Assembly: GCA_017404145.1 (NCBI GenBank)
Contig: JAFRCW010000045.1
Span: 1 to 64,000, forward strand
From: Ruminococcus sp.
Lineage (GTDB): Bacteria; Bacillota; Clostridia; Oscillospirales; Acutalibacteraceae
Length of the DNA: 64,000 nucleotides
Reading direction: 5' to 3'
Shown: piece after piece, positions 23,110-31,597 of the stretch
Position numbering within the stretch: the first letter of the stretch is position 1
How the letters are laid out: the number at the start of each line of letters is the position of its first letter
Notes under the pieces: generated by a model
Databases searched by the model: none
Seen by the model: the letters and a program-made list of their open reading frames with translations, nothing else
Told to the model about the DNA's origin: nothing
Translations under genes and position numbers: made by a program

Positions 23110-24306
23110 TCATTCCTTTTTATCGATTGCCGTTTTCAAAATTTTGACGGCAATTTCGTTTATTTCGTCATTTGTCAGCATCATATACATACCCATGAGC
23201 TGCTGCTTAGTGTATCGGTTCATCAGATATTCCGCGATCTCAGCGGAGCTTTTTTTCTGAAGCTCGTCTCTGTCCTCAGGATCGATCCCGGGGAAAAACG
23301 GCAATAAATGCGGGATCCAGAATTCGATCAAACGTTGGTATTCCCGTTCAAAGGCAAGCTGCGCTTCTTTGTCGCCGAGCAGCAGTCTTTCGTGCAGACG
23401 GCTGCGCTCATCAAAATCGGTAAAATCCTGATTTTCGTCATAGCGGCAGCCCAACTCCGTACGCCGCACCAAATGCTTGTTGACAGAAAAGCCGTCGTCG
23501 GAGAATGTTACTTCCAGCAGGATACCGTTTCGCGTATATTCGGAGACGGTCTTGCTGAGATTGAAACAGAAATTGCCTTGACCGTAGAACAGATAGGCGC
23601 CGTTGTACCGTTCTTCAAAGCCGACGGCATGGGTATGCTGTGAAATGATGATATCCGCGCCGTTATCTGCCATCCTGTGAAAGCGGCGGCGCACGACAGG
23701 CGTGTTGAGATGGGTCATTTCCACGCCGCCGTGATACAGCACGACAAGATAGTCGCACTGCTCTTTCAAAGCGGCAAGCTCTCTGCAAACGATATATTCA
23801 TCGTAGCCGAACGCGCCCGCTTGATCCTCTGAAGGCGTGTTAAAGCGAAACAGCTCCGTAACCGTATATAAGATGATGGTTTTATCGTGAAGACGCAGGG
23901 TGATATAGCGGCTGATCGACGACGCGTTATCACCGGTTCCGAAATACGCTATCCCGTACCGTGTCAGCGCGGCGCGCATTTCGTCGTGACCGGTTTTGCC
24001 GAAATCCAGGGTATGGGTATTGGCGAGCGTCGCGGCGTTGAGACCGAGCTTTTTCAGCGCGTTGAGCGAATCGGTAGGCGCTTTGACCAAAGGTCCGATC
24101 TTTTCGACCGGTTCTCCGGTATCGGTCAGACAGCCTTCTAAATTACATATCCTGTAATCGGCTTTTGCGAACAGCTCGCAAACACGATCGCCGAACAGCG
24201 TCTCAATATCTCCCGCCCGGAACAGTTCGATGTTCGCGGGAACGGGAAAGGTATCGCCCGCAAAAAGGATCGTTGCGTTTTTACTCATATTTTCAAATTG
24301 CCTCAT
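23110..24306 (-). CDS. CapA/PgsA-like metallophosphatase-fold protein
   Basis: A 398-residue protein of the CapA/PgsA (poly-gamma-glutamate synthesis) family, which has a calcineurin-like metal-binding fold. Visible family blocks are ILFAGDTFP (about 14-22), NLEGCLTD, LANTHTLDFGKTG (usually NNHxxDYG), LYHGGVEM and SQHTHAVGFEERYNGAYLFY followed by GQGNF. There is no signal peptide or membrane anchor, unlike PgsA of Bacillus, so this form is cytoplasmic. A C-terminal part (about 290-398) is helical and not usual for the family. Its ATG overlaps the CapK-like stop by 4 nt and the NRPS starts 4 nt after it. In this operon it likely modifies an amide- or phosphate-containing intermediate; the reaction is not known. 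Confidence 0.88.
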   Translation of the reverse strand: MRQFENMSKNATILFAGDTFPVPANIELFRAGDIETLFGDRVCELFAKADYRICNLEGCLTDTGEPVEKIGPLVKAPTDSLNALKKLGLNAATLANTHTLDFGKTGHDEMRAALTRYGIAYFGTGDNASSISRYITLRLHDKTIILYTVTELFRFNTPSEDQAGAFGYDEYIVCRELAALKEQCDYLVVLYHGGVEMTHLNTPVVRRRFHRMADNGADIIISQHTHAVGFEERYNGAYLFYGQGNFCFNLSKTVSEYTRNGILLEVTFSDDGFSVNKHLVRRTELGCRYDENQDFTDFDERSRLHERLLLGDKEAQLAFEREYQRLIEFWIPHLLPFFPGIDPEDRDELQKKSSAEIAEYLMNRYTKQQLMGMYMMLTNDEINEIAVKILKTAIDKKE

Positions 24307-25655
24307 TTCTGCTTTGACAGATACATCGGCGTCTTGCCGCCTCTCTGGTTATGAATCGGAGGTTGAGATGACCAAAGCACTCTTACGTCTTCACAGCCAG
24401 CTTCTTTAAAATAGGCGTCGATTTTTTCTGCAAGTCCGCTCAGCACATCTTCCGGATCAAAGCCCGCCGCTGTAACGCCGCGCAGCTCCATGGTATTGCC
24501 GTCGAGCTGAACGAACTGATAACTGCAAAGCCCCTCGCAGAATTTCGCCTTGACCTCCAGTGCCTTGGTGGTAAAGTTCTTGCCGCCGATCGTAAAGGAA
24601 TCCCACGTTCTGCCCCTGATCTCCATAACAGGCAGGGAGAAACACTCATGCGGATCGTTGTTGATACGGATAGAATCGCCGACAAAATAGCGGATGATCG
24701 GCTGAACAAAGTTAGTCAGATCCGTCACCAGAATACCGGAGGAAAATTCTCCGCTGTCCTTCATCGGCTGACGGTTTTCGTCCACCGGCTCGACAATGAC
24801 CCAGTCCTCGTTGATATGCAGATGAGGACAGTCGTGGGTCATCGCGATCTCGCCGCCTTCTGTCATACAGTAATTGTTCAAAACCGGACAGCCGAACACA
24901 TCGTGAACACGGTGATAGCTTTCTTCTGTCAGCAGCTCCGCCGAGCTGATAATCAGCCCTAAGGAAATGTTCAGATTGCCTTTCGCCTGTTCTTCCGCCA
25001 GCATCACCAGCGACGGAGGATAAGCGACAAGGATCTCGGGCTGAAACGCGTTGAGCTTTTCCACCATCTGATCCGCGCTGTCCATAATGGAGATCGCGGT
25101 AATGTTGTCCTCATAGCCCGGGAACTGCGCCTTGGTTCTCATATATGTTCCATAGCTTGAGGCGGATGTGGAAATATGAACGATAAACGCGGTTTTGTGT
25201 TTAGAGTGATCAAAATATGCCTGCCCGATGCCGTAAAACAGTCTTTGCGCGATCAGCTGACCGTGAATCATATTGCGGTGGTTGTCGCGCACCATCGGCA
25301 ATGGCTCTCCGGTGGAGCCGGAGGTCTGCAGGGCGGTATATTTTCCGAGGAACAGAGAATTGTCGGATGCGTCGCGGTTCAGATAGGCGCGCACCTTATC
25401 GACCGTTACTTCGGGATCCGTCACCCATTCGTTATAATGCGCCAAGCCGTCCGCCTTATCGAGTATCGGCAGATCCTCCGGCGCAAAGTCCTGAGGAACA
25501 TCTCTATACAGCTCGCGCAGATACGAAGAATGTTCTCTCGCGTAATTCACCAGCGTACGCAGACGTTCCTGCTGTAAAGCTTTTCTTTCATCATGTGAAG
25601 CCAAAGCGCCCTCTTCAACCAGACGCCGCGCTTCTTCTAACGATATTGTTTTCAT
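24303..25655 (-). CDS. CapK/PaaK-like adenylate-forming enzyme
   Basis: A 450-residue protein of the phenylacetate-CoA ligase/CapK branch of adenylate-forming enzymes. Blocks: LQTSGSTGEPLPMVRD (about 105-120, the ATP-phosphate loop), VAYPPSLVMLAEE, NNYCMTEGGEIAMTHDC (about 262-278, the active-site Glu motif) and FVGDSIRIN, with a C-terminal GGKNFTTKALEV lid. It should activate a carboxylic acid as an acyl-AMP and pass it to CoA or a carrier protein. Three adjacent ATG codons follow GGAGG; the third (7 nt away) was chosen. It lies between the ABC exporter and the CapA-like gene, with overlaps or near overlaps. It may supply an acyl building block to the NRPS, whose first A domain looks atypical. 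Confidence 0.9.
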   Translation of the reverse strand: MKTISLEEARRLVEEGALASHDERKALQQERLRTLVNYAREHSSYLRELYRDVPQDFAPEDLPILDKADGLAHYNEWVTDPEVTVDKVRAYLNRDASDNSLFLGKYTALQTSGSTGEPLPMVRDNHRNMIHGQLIAQRLFYGIGQAYFDHSKHKTAFIVHISTSASSYGTYMRTKAQFPGYEDNITAISIMDSADQMVEKLNAFQPEILVAYPPSLVMLAEEQAKGNLNISLGLIISSAELLTEESYHRVHDVFGCPVLNNYCMTEGGEIAMTHDCPHLHINEDWVIVEPVDENRQPMKDSGEFSSGILVTDLTNFVQPIIRYFVGDSIRINNDPHECFSLPVMEIRGRTWDSFTIGGKNFTTKALEVKAKFCEGLCSYQFVQLDGNTMELRGVTAAGFDPEDVLSGLAEKIDAYFKEAGCEDVRVLWSSQPPIHNQRGGKTPMYLSKQK

Positions 25656-25669
25656 CATCATTCCTCCGT

Positions 25670-27445
25670 TCATTCGCCCATAGATACGCCGCCGGCATAC
25701 ATAGAAGCGTAATACCCCTGTCTTTGAAGTAATTCTTCGTGACTGCCGACTTCTTTGATATCGCCGTCCACCATAAAGATGATCTGGTCGGCGTTGCGGA
25801 TCGTATAGAGACGGTGCGCGATAATAAAGCTGGTTCTGCCTTTCATCATCTCCTGCATCGCTCTGGTGATGACCTCTTCGGTCTTGGTATCGACCTGGGA
25901 GGTCGCTTCATCGAGGATCAGCACCTTCGGGTCTGCGATGATCGCGCGCGCGATAGACAAGAGCTGTTTTTCACCGGCGGACAGCGCCGAGTTCTCGTTG
26001 CTGAGATAGGTGTCGTAGCCGTCCGGCAGGCGTTCGATAAAGCTGTCGCAGTAAGCGGTTTTTGCCGCCGCGATCACTTCCTCACGCGTCGCCCCCGGCT
26101 TGCCGAAAGCGATATTTTCGGCGATAGTGCCGTCAAAGATCCAGGTCTCCTGCAGCACCATACCGAACGCGCTGCGCAGGTTCTGTTTGGACAGCGCTTT
26201 GGTATCGATATCGTCGAGCGTGATAGTACCGCCCTGTATATCGTAGAACCGCATCAGCAGGTTGATCAGTGTGGTTTTTCCCGCGCCGGAAGGTCCTACG
26301 ATCGCCATCGTCTGACCCGGCTTTGCGGTAAAGGATACATCCTCCATCAGCGTTTTTTCCGGCACATAGCCGAACTTCACGTGATCAAAGGAAACTTTTC
26401 CTTTCATATCGGGAATACTGAGCGAGGCGGTGGGTTCCTCCTCAGGTTCTTCGTCCTCGTCAAGGAAATCGTAGATACGTGCCGCCGAGCTGAGCGAATC
26501 CTGGAAGTTGTTAAAGGTCACAGACAGCTCCGTGATCGGCACGCCGATCATATTGCCGTAGAACAGAAACGCCATAAATTCGCCTAAGGTCAAATGACCG
26601 TTCATCATCATAATACCGCCGATCAGACAAAGCAGGATGTAAGACGCTTTCGCCATCAGATCGCCGAACGGTCTCATAAAACCGGAGGTAAAACGCGAAC
26701 GGACATAAAGCCGCTCGAACTCGCGGTTCATTTCATCAAATTCTTTTTCTTTTTCCGCAACGCGGTCATAGGCTTTGATGATCGTGTGGTTGGAATAGGA
26801 GTCGGAAACCAGTGAATTCATCTTTCCGAGCTGCATATTGGTCTGCTTGAACATCTTATTGGTCATTCTCGCGATCACACGCAGACCGATCATCGTCAAC
26901 GGAATCGCGATAATAAAAATCAGCGCCAGAAACACGTTGGTAAACAGCATCATCACACAGATCGCGACCATCAAAATCCCCTGTCCGAGCAGTGAGGCTA
27001 CCGTAGACTCGATACCGTTGGATAAGTTGACCATATCGTTCGTTACACGGGACTGTGTATCGCCGAGCGGATGGTTATCGGAGTATTGAATGGTCAGGCG
27101 GTTGAGCTTTTGTCCCGCCCTGTTCCTGAGGATCAAAAGCAGGTTCTGGGAGATAAATACCATCGTACGGTTGATAAAGCCGTCCGCGCCGTAACCGATA
27201 AAATAGAGCAGCGCGAGGATAGCGCATCCCATCAAGAGCTTCTTGTAGTCAAAATCGCCGGTCGTGACAAACTGCTGCATCATATCGGTGATCCAGCTGA
27301 CGACCTTTGGCGCCGCTGCCAGACAGATCTTGATCACAATAATGATCCCGAACGCCAACCAGAAATGGCGGCGGTATTTTCCCATATCGGCGAACAGCCG
27401 CCTGATCACGCCTTTGCGTTTCGGTGTCTTTGTTTGTTTCGCCAT
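25670..27445 (-). CDS. ABC exporter half, catalytically complete NBD
   Basis: A 591-residue fused transmembrane/ATPase half-transporter. Residues about 20-310 hold six membrane segments; 345-591 are the nucleotide-binding domain with Walker A IVGPSGAGKTTLINL, signature LSAGEKQLLS (not the usual LSGGQ), Walker B VLILDEATSQVD with the catalytic Glu, and the H-loop His in IIAHRLYTI. It pairs with the neighbouring half-transporter, in which the Glu and His are lost but the signature is normal. Such heterodimers export drugs, lipids or peptides. The start (MAKQTKTPKRK) follows GAGGAG by 8 nt and lies 5 nt after the partner stop. Likely exports, or gives resistance to, the operon product. Confidence 0.93.
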   Translation of the reverse strand: MAKQTKTPKRKGVIRRLFADMGKYRRHFWLAFGIIIVIKICLAAAPKVVSWITDMMQQFVTTGDFDYKKLLMGCAILALLYFIGYGADGFINRTMVFISQNLLLILRNRAGQKLNRLTIQYSDNHPLGDTQSRVTNDMVNLSNGIESTVASLLGQGILMVAICVMMLFTNVFLALIFIIAIPLTMIGLRVIARMTNKMFKQTNMQLGKMNSLVSDSYSNHTIIKAYDRVAEKEKEFDEMNREFERLYVRSRFTSGFMRPFGDLMAKASYILLCLIGGIMMMNGHLTLGEFMAFLFYGNMIGVPITELSVTFNNFQDSLSSAARIYDFLDEDEEPEEEPTASLSIPDMKGKVSFDHVKFGYVPEKTLMEDVSFTAKPGQTMAIVGPSGAGKTTLINLLMRFYDIQGGTITLDDIDTKALSKQNLRSAFGMVLQETWIFDGTIAENIAFGKPGATREEVIAAAKTAYCDSFIERLPDGYDTYLSNENSALSAGEKQLLSIARAIIADPKVLILDEATSQVDTKTEEVITRAMQEMMKGRTSFIIAHRLYTIRNADQIIFMVDGDIKEVGSHEELLQRQGYYASMYAGGVSMGE

Positions 27446-27450
27446 ACCGC

Positions 27451-29172
27451 TCACTCCTCTCTGTCCAGATAACACTGCGTCTGATAGATCTCCTGATATA
27501 CCTGACAGGTTTTCATCAGCTCTTCGTGCTTACCCTGACCGGCGATACGGCCTTTTTCCAATACGATGATATGATCCGCGTCGCGAACGGTACTGATTTT
27601 CTGCGCTACCATAATAATCGTGCGGTCTTTCAGCATTTCATCGATCGCGGCGCGCGCTTTTTGTTCTGTGTGCGCGTCCAGCGCGGAGAAGGTATCGTCA
27701 AATACATAGATCGGCGCTTCTCTCGCCAAGGTACGGGCGAGCGAAAGACGCTGCCGCTGACCGCCCGAAAGGTTCATACCGCCCTGCGACAGCATAAAGT
27801 CCGGTCCCTCTTCCTTTCCCTCAAGTATCTCGGAAAAGCAGGACGCGTCGCAGGCTTGCCGGATCCGCTCCTCTGAGGCGTCGGTGCTGATATTGTTGCG
27901 TACCGTATCCTGAAATATCATCGGACGCTGGGTTCCGTAAGAGAAGCAGGAGCGAAGCCACTCTTCGTCGCAGTTGCGGATACTGACGTCGTCGATCAGA
28001 ATATCGCCGAAGGTAGGCAGGTACAAGCCCTGCATCAAATTCATGATCGTCGTCTTGCCGCTGCCGGTCGTACCGATAAAAGCGGTCGTCTTGCCGGGCT
28101 GCGCCGTAAAGCTGATGTCGGCGATGACGTCGAGCGCGCCGGAATAACCGAATACGACGTTGCGGAATTCTACCTTGCCCAAGGTCTTTTCCTTTTTGAT
28201 ATGCTCTGTGCTGTTATAGGTCGTCGGTTCAAAGTCGAGCAGTTCTTTGATTCGCTTCGCCGAAACGACGCCCTTGGGCAGAAGATTGATGACATACGGA
28301 ATCGTCATCAGGCTGAGAATAAAGTAAGATATGTACTGAAAAATCAACAGCAGTCCGCTGATGGATGCCATCGCGTGCTGTACCTGAGCCGTGCCGACAA
28401 TATAAATCAGCACGACGACCCAGTTCATCACGACCAGACCGATCGGCGACAGGAAGTTGATTTTCTTGTTCGCAAGGATCGCCTCCTCATATGCCGACGC
28501 GTTGCCTAAAGAGGATTTTTCATCCACCGGTTTCTCGTTGGTGAACGCGCGGATATGACGAACGCCGACAATGCGTTCCTTCATAATAAGGTTGATTTTA
28601 TCGAGCTTCTGCTGAAGCCTTTCAAATCCGTTTTTTGACCTCGCGCCGAAGATTACCAAGAAGGTGACGGTTCCCGTGAAGAAAAACGCAAGGATCAAAA
28701 AGATGACGGCGTTGAACGAAGCGATAATGATCAGCTCCGTAATGAGCAGGATCGGCAAAGCCATCCACACGCGGAGCATATTGATCGTAACGATGGAAAC
28801 GTTGACAACATCCGCCATGGTTCTGTTCACCAGCGTCGACTCGCCGAACTTGACAAAGTCCTGCGGAGAGAGAGAGTTCGCCTTTGTAAAGCAGGCGCGC
28901 CGCAGCGCGAAGGTAAAACCCGCCGTCGCCTTGGAGCTGAAAAAGGCGCTGAAAACCGAGCAGACGCCGATGATCAGTGTGAAAACGATCATCCATATGC
29001 CGCTCTGCCAGATCACGCCGGTATTCTGCTTGCTGACGCCGTTATCAATGATGTTCTTGGATTCCGGCACCAGAAAACAAATCTGAACCACATAGGTAAT
29101 AGCGGTAAATATAAAGGTCGCTATCACAAACGGCATATAGCGCCCTAAATATCTTTTAAACAGTGATAACAT
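27451..29172 (-). CDS. ABC exporter half, degenerate NBD
   Basis: A 573-residue fused half-transporter: six membrane segments (about 15-300) and a nucleotide-binding domain (about 330-573). Walker A FIGTTGSGKTTIMNL and signature LSGGQRQRLS are normal, but Walker B reads YVFDDTFSALD with Asp in place of the catalytic Glu, and the H-loop His is Gln (IIMVAQKISTV). This is the degenerate partner of a TM287/288-type heterodimer. Together with the partner gene it gives one working site and one crippled site, as expected for such exporters. It starts 12 nt after the ATP-grasp stop, inside the biosynthetic operon. Confidence 0.93.
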   Translation of the reverse strand: MLSLFKRYLGRYMPFVIATFIFTAITYVVQICFLVPESKNIIDNGVSKQNTGVIWQSGIWMIVFTLIIGVCSVFSAFFSSKATAGFTFALRRACFTKANSLSPQDFVKFGESTLVNRTMADVVNVSIVTINMLRVWMALPILLITELIIIASFNAVIFLILAFFFTGTVTFLVIFGARSKNGFERLQQKLDKINLIMKERIVGVRHIRAFTNEKPVDEKSSLGNASAYEEAILANKKINFLSPIGLVVMNWVVVLIYIVGTAQVQHAMASISGLLLIFQYISYFILSLMTIPYVINLLPKGVVSAKRIKELLDFEPTTYNSTEHIKKEKTLGKVEFRNVVFGYSGALDVIADISFTAQPGKTTAFIGTTGSGKTTIMNLMQGLYLPTFGDILIDDVSIRNCDEEWLRSCFSYGTQRPMIFQDTVRNNISTDASEERIRQACDASCFSEILEGKEEGPDFMLSQGGMNLSGGQRQRLSLARTLAREAPIYVFDDTFSALDAHTEQKARAAIDEMLKDRTIIMVAQKISTVRDADHIIVLEKGRIAGQGKHEELMKTCQVYQEIYQTQCYLDREE

Positions 29173-29184
29173 AACGACCTCCGA

Positions 29185-30063
29185 TTATGCCGTTGTGATC
29201 AGACGGAGCATTGCTCTCCGGTATGAGCCGTCCTCCACAGCGTAATCCGGCATACCCGGCGTACAGTTGACCTCGCCGATCACGTAGCCGTCTTCTGTCC
29301 TCAGTAAATCGATGCCGCAGATCCTGAGACCGACCGCCTTCACAACGCGCCTGCAAAGGTCAAGAACCGAATCATCCGGCTCAAAGCTGCGATAATAACC
29401 GCCCAGATGCACATTGGAACGAAATTCATCGGGATTGTTGGAAATACGCTGAATCGCATACAGCACCTGATCGTCCGCCATACATACGCGGAAGTCGGTA
29501 CCCTTGGAGGTCGCGATAAACTCCTGCGCAATGGTAGACATACCGTTCTCCTTGGGAATCGCGGCAAGATACTCCGCGATCTCCTCTTCGGTATTCAGCA
29601 GCACGACGCCGCTGCCCTGCGCGCCGTCGCTGGGCTTCAATACGGCAGGCAGACCGACTTGCTCCACCACCAGCTTTGCGGGTGTGCTTTCGGTGACGAT
29701 CATGGTTTTTGCCTGCGGAAGATTTTCTTTTTCCAGCACTAACGCAGTCAGCAGCTTGCTGCAAACGACTCTTTTTCCTTCGATGCCGTTCAGACTGCGC
29801 GCGCCCAAGGAGGTAAGTCTGTCCGAAATTCCTTCGAACACCTCGTTATAGTGTCCCCACAGCAGAAAGACGTCGGGAGGAGCTGTCTGTTCGCCGCAGA
29901 CAAACAGCTTCGTCTGTCCGTTGTGTCCCATGGTAAACACCAGATCGTCCATACGCATGGTCGTATGATGAATGCCTCCGGGAACGATATCCGCGTGATC
30001 CAGACTGACCTGTTTGATTTCCTCATATCCGCCGCCTTCGCCTACAATAATCCAAAATTCCAT
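29185..30063 (-). CDS. RimK-like ATP-grasp ligase
   Basis: A 292-residue ATP-grasp protein, first gene of the biosynthetic operon. After an N-terminal domain (1-95) come the ATP-grasp parts: CSKLLTALVLEKENLPQAKT, the glycine-rich ATP loop LKPSDGAQGSGVVLL (about 158-172), the hinge IAQEFIATSKGTDFRVCM and the metal-binding end CGIDLLRTEDGYVIGEVNCT (about 247-266). Such ligases join a carboxylate to an amine through an acyl phosphate, as in RimK tailing of S6 or peptide ligation. Here it probably adds or pre-joins an amino acid around the NRPS product. An upstream TTG is possible; the ATG was chosen because AGGAGG lies 8 nt before it. Confidence 0.9.
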   Translation of the reverse strand: MEFWIIVGEGGGYEEIKQVSLDHADIVPGGIHHTTMRMDDLVFTMGHNGQTKLFVCGEQTAPPDVFLLWGHYNEVFEGISDRLTSLGARSLNGIEGKRVVCSKLLTALVLEKENLPQAKTMIVTESTPAKLVVEQVGLPAVLKPSDGAQGSGVVLLNTEEEIAEYLAAIPKENGMSTIAQEFIATSKGTDFRVCMADDQVLYAIQRISNNPDEFRSNVHLGGYYRSFEPDDSVLDLCRRVVKAVGLRICGIDLLRTEDGYVIGEVNCTPGMPDYAVEDGSYRRAMLRLITTA

Positions 30064-30095
30064 CAAAAAATCCTCCTGCTGATTGTATTTGAATT

Positions 30096-30104
30096 ATTGT
30101 AACA
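30096..30104 (-). promoter_or_regulatory. Extended -10 promoter of the biosynthetic operon
   Basis: On the minus strand, TGTTACAAT has the TG-n-TACAAT shape of an extended -10 box. A consensus TTGACA lies only 9 nt upstream, too close to act with it; no good -35 is found at 17 nt. Transcription would begin about 25 nt before the ATP-grasp gene. Confidence 0.5.
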
Positions 30105-30237
30105 TATTTTTGTCAAAAAAGGTATCCCTATTTTCAATTTTTTTGCATTTTTATGAATGAAAATCGGTAATCACACACGTTCAAAATGCGTTCTCTTTTT
30201 CAGAAGTCATTTTCACATAAACGCAGCTCCATCAAAT

Positions 30238-30267
30238 AAGAGGGTATCCCGCAAAGGACACCCTCTT
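30238..30267. terminator. Hairpin after the HAAS-type gene
   Basis: Arms AAGAGGGTATCC and GGACACCCTCTT pair over 12 bp with one mismatch around a 6-nt loop. It lies between the HAAS-type gene and the start of the biosynthetic operon and separates the two. The following minus-strand T-run (TTATTT) is short. The rest of the 285-bp gap holds only the operon promoter. Confidence 0.65.
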
Positions 30268-30348
30268 ACCAATAATATGACTATTACATTGATTTAAAAA
30301 AATATTGATTACTGTTTGCAAAAGAATATTTGTTTCAAAGGTTATTTT

Positions 30349-30939
30349 TCAGAAAATTATGAGCAGCCGCTTGATGTTGAAAAACATCTTCTGCGTCAGA
30401 ATACGCAGTCCTTTTGTCGCGGCCCTGCTGACAAAGAATATCAGCACGGAGAATCCTACGCCGAACAGCCCCGCGCCGATCACGGCGAAGCCCTTTGGAA
30501 GCTCTCCCCAAAACAAAAGAACTATGCCCGCCGCCGTAGCGATCAAGCTGACGATCTCCAGAGACGTTCCGACTACCCACATTGAAATCACGACAGCGCA
30601 GACGGCAAGATAGAGAAAAAGCGCGACCGCGATCATTGCGATCAGCAAAGAGATCCAGATCGGAGAGGTGAGACTCAACAGCACGATCTCCCGCGGTTTC
30701 AGATCACGTAATCTTCTGATTCTTTCTTTCACGAGTTTTGGCAGAGGATAAGCGGAAAGGATCCCTATAGCGATCTCGTTGATGTCGCCGACCTCCGCTG
30801 TGGCGGCGTCTTCCGTATAGCCGTAGCTGATCACGCCGTCAACCATCTTGCCGTAATGGCGGATTTGATCCTCCCGATCCTTCTGCGGCAGCCACGAAAG
30901 CCTTGTTTGAAGCTCAGAAATATATAGCTGTTTCGTCAT
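30349..30939 (-). CDS. DUF1700/HAAS-type membrane protein
   Basis: A 196-residue protein. The N-terminal 75 residues (KQLYISELQTRLSWLPQKDR and YGYTEDAATAEVGDINEIA) form the helical HAAS/DUF1700 signalling domain; three to four hydrophobic segments follow (about 80-185). Proteins of this class normally stand beside a PadR-type regulator and are thought to relay a membrane signal. No PadR gene lies next to this one; the neighbours are a DUF3592 protein upstream and the biosynthetic operon downstream. Function is therefore open. Confidence 0.82.
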   Translation of the reverse strand: MTKQLYISELQTRLSWLPQKDREDQIRHYGKMVDGVISYGYTEDAATAEVGDINEIAIGILSAYPLPKLVKERIRRLRDLKPREIVLLSLTSPIWISLLIAMIAVALFLYLAVCAVVISMWVVGTSLEIVSLIATAAGIVLLFWGELPKGFAVIGAGLFGVGFSVLIFFVSRAATKGLRILTQKMFFNIKRLLIIF

Positions 30940-31089
30940 ATTGATCTTATCCTGTATTCTTCATCAATAAATGTTTTTCTGCCAACGCAAAACTCAAATG
31001 ATATGATAACATTTTGAATTGTCTTTTCAGAATCGGTCTGCCGATTCGTAACGGTTGGCATCGGACCGACGGTCAACCCGGATAGAATA

Positions 31090-31491
31090 TTACGCCCGCG
31101 ATGAAATAGCAAACACCGCAAATGGCAAAATAAACGCCAACAAAATCATCGCGATCCCGCCGAAAAGGAGGATCTTGAAGGCTTTATAGGATTTGTAACG
31201 GTGCGCCAGTGAATCCTTCGGCTTTTTGGGATTATACCAGATGGTACAACGATCTCCGACTCTCTTCGCCTCCGGACTGTTATCAAATGTTTTTAACTGA
31301 TATTCGATCCCGTCAACGCGATAGGAATAATAATACTCATATCGGGTGACGTCGCGGGAGGTATTCTCTCCTATTTTGATCAGTGTTCCCTGTACCTGCG
31401 CAGAACAGCGGGTATGCTTTCTCATCACAGCCAGATAGATGATAATCAGCATGATTCCTAAGAGAAACAACGTCAAACAAACAACAGCCAT
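31090..31491 (-). CDS. DUF3592 membrane protein
   Basis: A 133-residue protein with one N-terminal and one C-terminal membrane segment (about 3-22 and 105-130) enclosing an extracytoplasmic or cytosolic strand domain. The family blocks are SRDVTRYEYYYSYRVDGIEY and RVGDRCTIWYNPKKPKDSL, typical of DUF3592, which has no known biochemical role. AGGAGG lies 7 nt before the ATG. No operon partner within 100 nt. Confidence 0.83.
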   Translation of the reverse strand: MAVVCLTLFLLGIMLIIIYLAVMRKHTRCSAQVQGTLIKIGENTSRDVTRYEYYYSYRVDGIEYQLKTFDNSPEAKRVGDRCTIWYNPKKPKDSLAHRYKSYKAFKILLFGGIAMILLAFILPFAVFAISSRA

Positions 31492-31597
31492 CCTACTGCC
31501 TCCTGCATAATAATTAATTCAATGAAATGATTATACCATGCCCCATCTCCTATTGCAAGTCGTGAATATACGTGTTTTCGATTCATTTGTAAAATAT

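Noticed and set aside
30082-30116. TTGACA with a second TACAAT upstream of the ATP-grasp gene
   Set aside because: The spacing is 9 or 23 nt, outside the working range. The extended -10 was kept as the better candidate.
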